This document shows, piece by piece, positions 58,932 to 64,000 of a stretch of 64,000 nt of DNA. The position numbers and the translations under genes are program-made. Origin of the DNA: Thinopyrum elongatum (Eukaryota > Streptophyta > Magnoliopsida > Poales > Poaceae); contig CM022303.1 of NCBI GenBank assembly GCA_011799875.1, forward strand, positions 68,007,446 to 68,071,445, in the 5' to 3' direction. Below the pieces are notes generated by a model. It saw only the letters and a program-made list of their open reading frames with translations. It was not told the origin of the DNA and made no database searches. Within the stretch, counting starts at the first letter, position 1, and each line of letters starts with the position of its first letter.

Positions 58932-59698
58932 GTGCACCCCCTAACCTAATTTCCAAGGGGCATCCTTGTCCCTCACGAGTTAATTTTTTTCCTGGCCCAC
59001 CGTAGCCCAGATCCAAGCCCTGTCTAACCCTGTATAACCCAGACCGTATACGTACAGTACCCTACCCCTAAAAAAAATCACATGACCCCACGACCACGTA
59101 AGACCTGCCGAATCCAATCGTTCACATAGCTCCATCTTTCATGCAGTAGATCTCCAGCGGCGGCCATCTCGTCGGACAGCGGGCGCGGCACCATCATGAG
59201 TCTCCAGCGCTCGCAGGTACCACATCCCGCGTCCCCCCATTAGTCTCGGTCGCGGCGACATCGAACGAACTGCCGCCGTTTTCGTGGTAGTGGTTAACCT
59301 TGCAGGGCAGGTAACCTAGCTACCTGGCGGCGCAAGCGATCGTGGATGTTGTTCCGGTAGTGGTGCTCCTCATGATCTGGGTTCTTTGTCTAGGGTTAAC
59401 ATAGCGTTGGTTGTAGTCAGCTGTGTGCACGACGGCTATCGTTATTTGATGCGGCGGCTAACCAAGGTATCCGGCGGCATAGGTAATCACAGATCTACCT
59501 AGGTTTGGTAGTGCTGCTCCTCACGATCCAAAGTGATCACGACAGGTGCCATGGCCATGTTCCTTACTAGGTTTGCAAGATCTGAATGCCCTCGGTTGGG
59601 GTAGTTTACTTAACATTCGTGATCGTATGCTATGTGTTCTCTATTTCATTATTGTTATTGTTTGCACATGTGATGATACCTGCTATTTTTTGTAGGAA
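58932..59698 (+). other. Upstream region of the FAR1-like pseudogene
   Basis: No coding sequence. A likely leader exon around 59130-59217 (ctccagcgctcgcag, then a GT donor) and an intron ending tgtag at 59691-59695 precede the first ATG. The GC-rich 59150-59330 segment looks like a 5' UTR/intron. Assigned by position only. Confidence 0.4.
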
Positions 59699-62600
59699 AT
59701 GGCGGATGATGAGTTAACTGAAATCATGGTAGACATGGAGTTTGGAGAACTGATGAAAGACTGGATAGAAGATTGGTCAGATGATGAAAATTCGGATTGT
59801 GTAGATTTGTCAGAGAATGGGAACGAAGGGGAAGATCTAAATGTGAGTGGCATTATCATGTTGTAATTTTTTGGTGGCATCCGACAACGTTATATTTCTG
59901 TGTTGAAAATTTATAGATGGATGAGCATGATGATGGTCAGGAAAACCACTCCGACGTCTCGAATGAAGATTACATTTGTCAGGTACGGAAGTGGAATTTT
60001 TTTTGTTGGCATGCAAATTGAATTTTTCCTAGAATATTATATGATAACTAATTATGTATTTGTGTTATTTTTCAGCTCATTTCCGGATGTCATAATGCGT
60101 ACGACTATTACAGTGAATCCGACGCGGAGATAGGCCTTGATGACAAATCATTAGATGCACCTGATTCTGGGGACTCGCAGTCGTCGGTCATCATGAGTGA
60201 GGTATGTATGTAATCAATCTTGTATGGAAGTAATGTTAAACCATAGAAAACTGTTTTCATGGCTATGTTTTGACTGTGTAGGTGACAGAAGATGAGGGGA
60301 AAGAGAATCTCCAAGATACTGCCCATGTAGATGACAAGAGGGATATATTCATGAAGATAATAGAAATGACTTTTCTATCTCAAGATGCTGCGTTTGATTT
60401 CTACAACAGCTATGCTAGAGATAATGGTTTCAGCATTAGAAAGGATAAGGTCAGGTATATCAAAACTGATTCACATCATATGCATTATAGGCGGTTTCTT
60501 TGTTCCAAACAAGGGAAACGTGATAGCAGGTTGCTATCCGAGGAAGGACGCACCCGTAGGCTCATACCCGAGACACGCTGCAACTGCGAAGCGCACCTGA
60601 CCATCAAGCTTGACGGAAAGCAAGGGGTTTGGTATGTTGAAAGTTTTGAGGACAAGCATAGCCATATGTTGGCAAGACCGGACGAGGTACCTTTTCTTTG
60701 GTCCCACAGAAAAATCAAAGAGTACCAGAAAGCTGAGATAATGTCCATGGGAGCTGCAGGGATTAGAATTCACGACATTATGGACTCCTTCGTCAGCAAA
60801 CATGTATGGTATGGCGGTGTTGGTTTTACCAGGCGTGATATATACAACCTTTGCTCCAGGGAGAAGAGGAAGCTGCTTTCAAAAGGTGATGCTGCCATAG
60901 CCATAGGCATCATGGCCAGTAGGAAAGAGAGGGATCCTAGCTTCTTTTTCGAGTAGAAGCTAGATAAGGAAGGACATATGAATAGAATGTTCTAGTGTGA
61001 CTCCCAGTCTCGTCATGACTATGAGGAATTCGGTGACGTGCTTGTATTTGACAGCACATACAAGATGAACCGCTATGATATGCCATTCATACCTTTTGTT
61101 GGTCTTAACAATCACCGGAAGACCACTGTTTTTGGTTGTGCTATAGTTTTGGACAAGACCGAAGAGACATATGTGTGGCTGCTACAGACTTTTTTGAGGT
61201 CCATGTGTCAGATGTTCCGAAGAGTGTAATCACCGACGCCAACGCTGCGATGATCAAGGCAATTCGTGAAGTCTTGCCAGACATGTGGCATCGTATATGT
61301 ACGTGGCATATAGAAAAAAAATATGAAGATTCACCTCAGTCACAAGTCCTTGAACGAGTTATGAACTCTTCTGTACTACATCATGTCCACAGCCACATTT
61401 GAGGACAGATGGCACACGTTTGCCAAAAGATGGCAGACGGAAAAAACAGTAACATGGTTGAGACGGATGTATAAGAAGAGGAGACTGTGGGCCGGAGCTT
61501 ATTTGAGAGAGGGGTTTTGGCTTAGCATGAAAAGCAACCAGAGGAGTCAAAGTCTAAACTCAAGCCTTCACCTCCACCTAGACGGTGAAATGACCCTGGT
61601 GGATATGATTTTGCACCATGAGAACGCCGTTGAACGTATCCGTGAGAACGAGGTGCGAGATGACTGCACGGCCTCATAGAGTTTACCGGTGCCAGTTACT
61701 AGCTCCAGGGAACTTGAGATAGCTGCTTCTCACATATTCACTCCAGCAAACTTCTATATGTTGCAGGATGATCTTGGAAAAATTGGCCGCATGGAGATTG
61801 TAGAAATAATGCTCGGAGACAAATCACAGCAGTATATCATGGCTTGCTACTTCTTGAGCTTGCATTGGTTTTTCCCTTGAAGAGGAAAGGGTGATGCAGC
61901 ACAGTAGAGGTAAGTATTTCCCTCAGTTAAGAACCAAGGTATCAATCCAGTAGGAGAAGAACACACAAATCACCAACACCTGCACAAACAATCAAACACT
62001 TGCACCCAACGCGATAAAGGGGTTATCAATCCCTTCACGGTCACTTGCAAAGGTGAGATTTGATAGAGATAGATAAACAAAAGATAAAATATTTTTTGGG
62101 TTTTTTGGTATATAGATCTGAAAATAAAAGATTGCAAAATAGTAGATCGGAAAGTAGTATGATGGAAAATAGACCCGGGGGCCATAGGTTTCACTAGAGG
62201 CTTCTCTCATGAAGGCAAATGATACGGTGGGTGAACAAATTACTGTCGAGCAATTGATAGAAAAGCGCAAAGTTATGACGATATCCAAGGCAATGATTAT
62301 GCATATAGGCATCACGTCTGTGTCAAGTAGACCAACTCCTGCCTGCATCTACTACTATTACTCCACACATCGACCGCTATCCAGCATGCATCTAGAGTAT
62401 TAAGTTCATAAAGAATGGAGTAACGCCTTAAGTAAGATGACTTGATGTAGAGGAATTAACTCAAGAAAGATGATGAAAACCCCATCTTTTATCCTCGATG
62501 GCAACAATGCAATACGTGTCTCACTACCCCTACTTTGTCACTGGGTGAAATCACGCAAGATTGAAGCCATAGCTAAGCACCTCTCCCATTGCAAGAAAAA

Positions 62601-64000
62601 CCAATCTAGTTGGCCAAACCAAACCGATAATTTGAAGAGAAATACAAAGATACTAAATCATGTATAAAAGAATTCAGAGAAGATTCAAATAATATTCATA
62701 GATAAGCTGATCATAAATCCACAATTCATCGGATCTCGACAAACACACCGCAAAAGAAGATTACATCAGATAGATCTCCAAGAACATCAAGGAGAACGTT
62801 GAATTGAGAATCAAAGAGAGAGAAGAAGCCATCTAGCTACTAGCTATGGACCCTTAGGTCTGAGGTAAACTACTCACGCATCATCGGAAGGGCAATAGAG
62901 TTGATGTAGAAGCCCTCCGTGATCAATTCCCCCTCCGGCAGGATGCCGGAAAAGGCCCCAAGATGGGATCTCATGGGAACAGAAGGTTGCGGTGGTAGAA
63001 AAGTGTTTTCGTGGATGCCTCTGGTGGTTCTGGAATATTTGTGAATATATAGGAGGAAGACCTAGGTCAGGAGGTCACCGAGGGGCCCACAAGGTAGGGG
63101 GGCGCCCCCCTAGGGCGCGCCTTCCACCCTTGTCGCCGCCTCGTGGCTCTTCTGACTTGGACTCCAAGTCCCCTGGGTGTCCTCTAGTCCAAGAAAAATC
63201 ATCGTGAAGTTTTATTCCGTTTGTACTCCTTTTGGTATTCCTTATCTACGAGGCTCAAAAACAAGGAAAAAACAGAAACTGGCATTGGGCTCTAGGTTAA
63301 TAGGTTAGTCCCAAAAATAATATAAAATAGCATATTAATGCATATAAAACATCCAAAACAGATAATATAATAGCATGGAACAATAAAAAAATATAGATAC
63401 GTTTGAGACGTATCATGGCCTGGAAGAATAACCGGATAGCCGTTTTTGGGTGGAGTATACACCAGTAAACTCCACAGAGACTATAAGGTGCAGCTGCAGA
63501 AGAATGATTCGAAAGGGTCTACCTTGCAAGCACATATTCCATGTACTGAAGTACTTGAATATATCTGAAACACCAAAGTGTTTAGTTCTTGTTCGGTTCA
63601 TGAAAGAAGCAAGGTTGGGACTGCCTGCGAGGCGCACAAGCGATCAGTTGGGATTTGGTTGGACTGGGGCAGGGGAAATAATGAAATATAGCCAGGTCAG
63701 TGTGTTAGCGTCAGAAGGTATGCATGCGGTATGCAAACACCCAGCTTTGTGGGATCAGTTAGAGGAGAGTTTGAAGGCCATGATAGCTAAGAGTCATGAG
63801 TATGATCTGCTACAGGAAAATTTGAGCAAGAAAGCGTATGACCTCAGTAAGTGTGCAATTGAATATGTAGATGATGGTGAAGGCAACATGGTTGCAGTTC
63901 AAGATCCTATGAAAGTGTCAAGCAAAGGTGCAACAAAGGTAGATGAGAACCGCCCTGTCTCAAAAAATGGTAGACCACTCTTTTATGATGAGTTGAAAAC
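59699..64000 (+). pseudogene. FAR1-related (FRS) / MULE-type transposase-derived gene, broken
   Basis: FAR1/FRS proteins are transcription factors derived from Mutator-like transposases. Exons: 59699-59842 (MADDELTEIMVDMEFGELMK), 59917-59982, 60076-60201 and 60282 on, all with GT/AG borders and in phase. The FAR1 DNA-binding domain runs from AFDFYNSYARDNGFSIR to CNCEAHLTIKLDGKQGVWYV. The MULE transposase core follows (LVFDSTYKMNRYDMPFIPFV, VITDANAAMIKAIREVLPD, CTWHIEK). The SWIM zinc finger (CSCRRMIRKGLPCKHIFHVL) is at about 63489-63548. Lesions: stops at 60954, 60993, 61362 and 61677; frame changes near 61200, in an A run near 61315, and near 63450; a solo LTR at 61845-63415. The gene continues beyond the window. 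Confidence 0.88.
61845..63415 (-). mobile_element. Probable solo LTR inside the FAR1-like pseudogene
   Basis: 1,571 bp with TG at 61845 and CA at 63414-63415; the complement starts TGATACGTCTC, a start common to a Triticeae LTR family I cannot name with certainty. The TSD is TGGCT (61840-61844) against TGGCC (63416-63420), one base changed. Removing it rejoins QQYIMA to WKNNRIAVFG, as expected for a FAR1-type protein. There is no gag or pol, so it is a solo LTR or a very short non-autonomous element. Confidence 0.75.

Overview
The window is grass DNA from a large, repeat-rich genome, most likely a Triticeae species (wheat, Aegilops, barley or rye). The basis is a BARE/WIS/Angela-type Copia element with 1,737-bp LTRs, an Athila-lineage Ty3/Gypsy element, two CACTA transposons, a Stowaway MITE and plant LINE remains, all in the forms usual in that tribe. 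Nearly everything is a mobile element or a decayed gene. I see no intact ordinary host gene, no credible functional tRNA or rRNA gene, and nothing prokaryotic.

Layout. 1-6260: an older, diverged repeat block holding a 9-bp-TSD MITE (231-348) and a CACTA element (449-6027). This CACTA carries two spliceable genes: a small coiled-coil/membrane protein, and a fused transposase-protease protein whose six exons are open throughout. 6261-12060: gene-poor sequence with a second copy of the repeat block, an A/T-rich minisatellite and a 34-base C run. 12065-12850 (-): 3' end of a LINE. 13017-16017 (-): a GH3 amido-synthetase pseudogene. 17195-42640 (-): one CYP704-like cytochrome P450 pseudogene split by a 22.8-kb insertion in an intron.

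That insertion is a three-level nest, each level proved by a target-site duplication (TSD): a CACTA element (18645-41442, TSD ATA) contains a long solo LTR (22000-38702, TSD AGCAG), which contains a BARE-type array with four LTRs (22628-35027, TSD CCGCG). 43247-45819: a dead Copia fragment and a third copy of the repeat block. 45820-58926: an Athila element (TSD CTTCA) with five nonsense codons but no frameshift, itself split by a truncated, reversed relative (50810-54341). 59699-64000: a FAR1-related/MULE-type gene with multiple nonsense and frameshift lesions and a solo LTR (61845-63415) inside it; it runs off the right edge.

How the parts relate. The story is insertion history rather than a pathway. 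Host genes (GH3, P450) and a domesticated-transposase-type gene (FAR1-like) decayed while successive transposons landed in them. The most unusual structures are the four-LTR array with an exact 1,818-bp period and alternating diagnostic bases, and the first CACTA's open fused reading frame, whose protease-like domain lacks the expected catalytic cysteine. All family names rest on reading motifs by eye; no database search was run.
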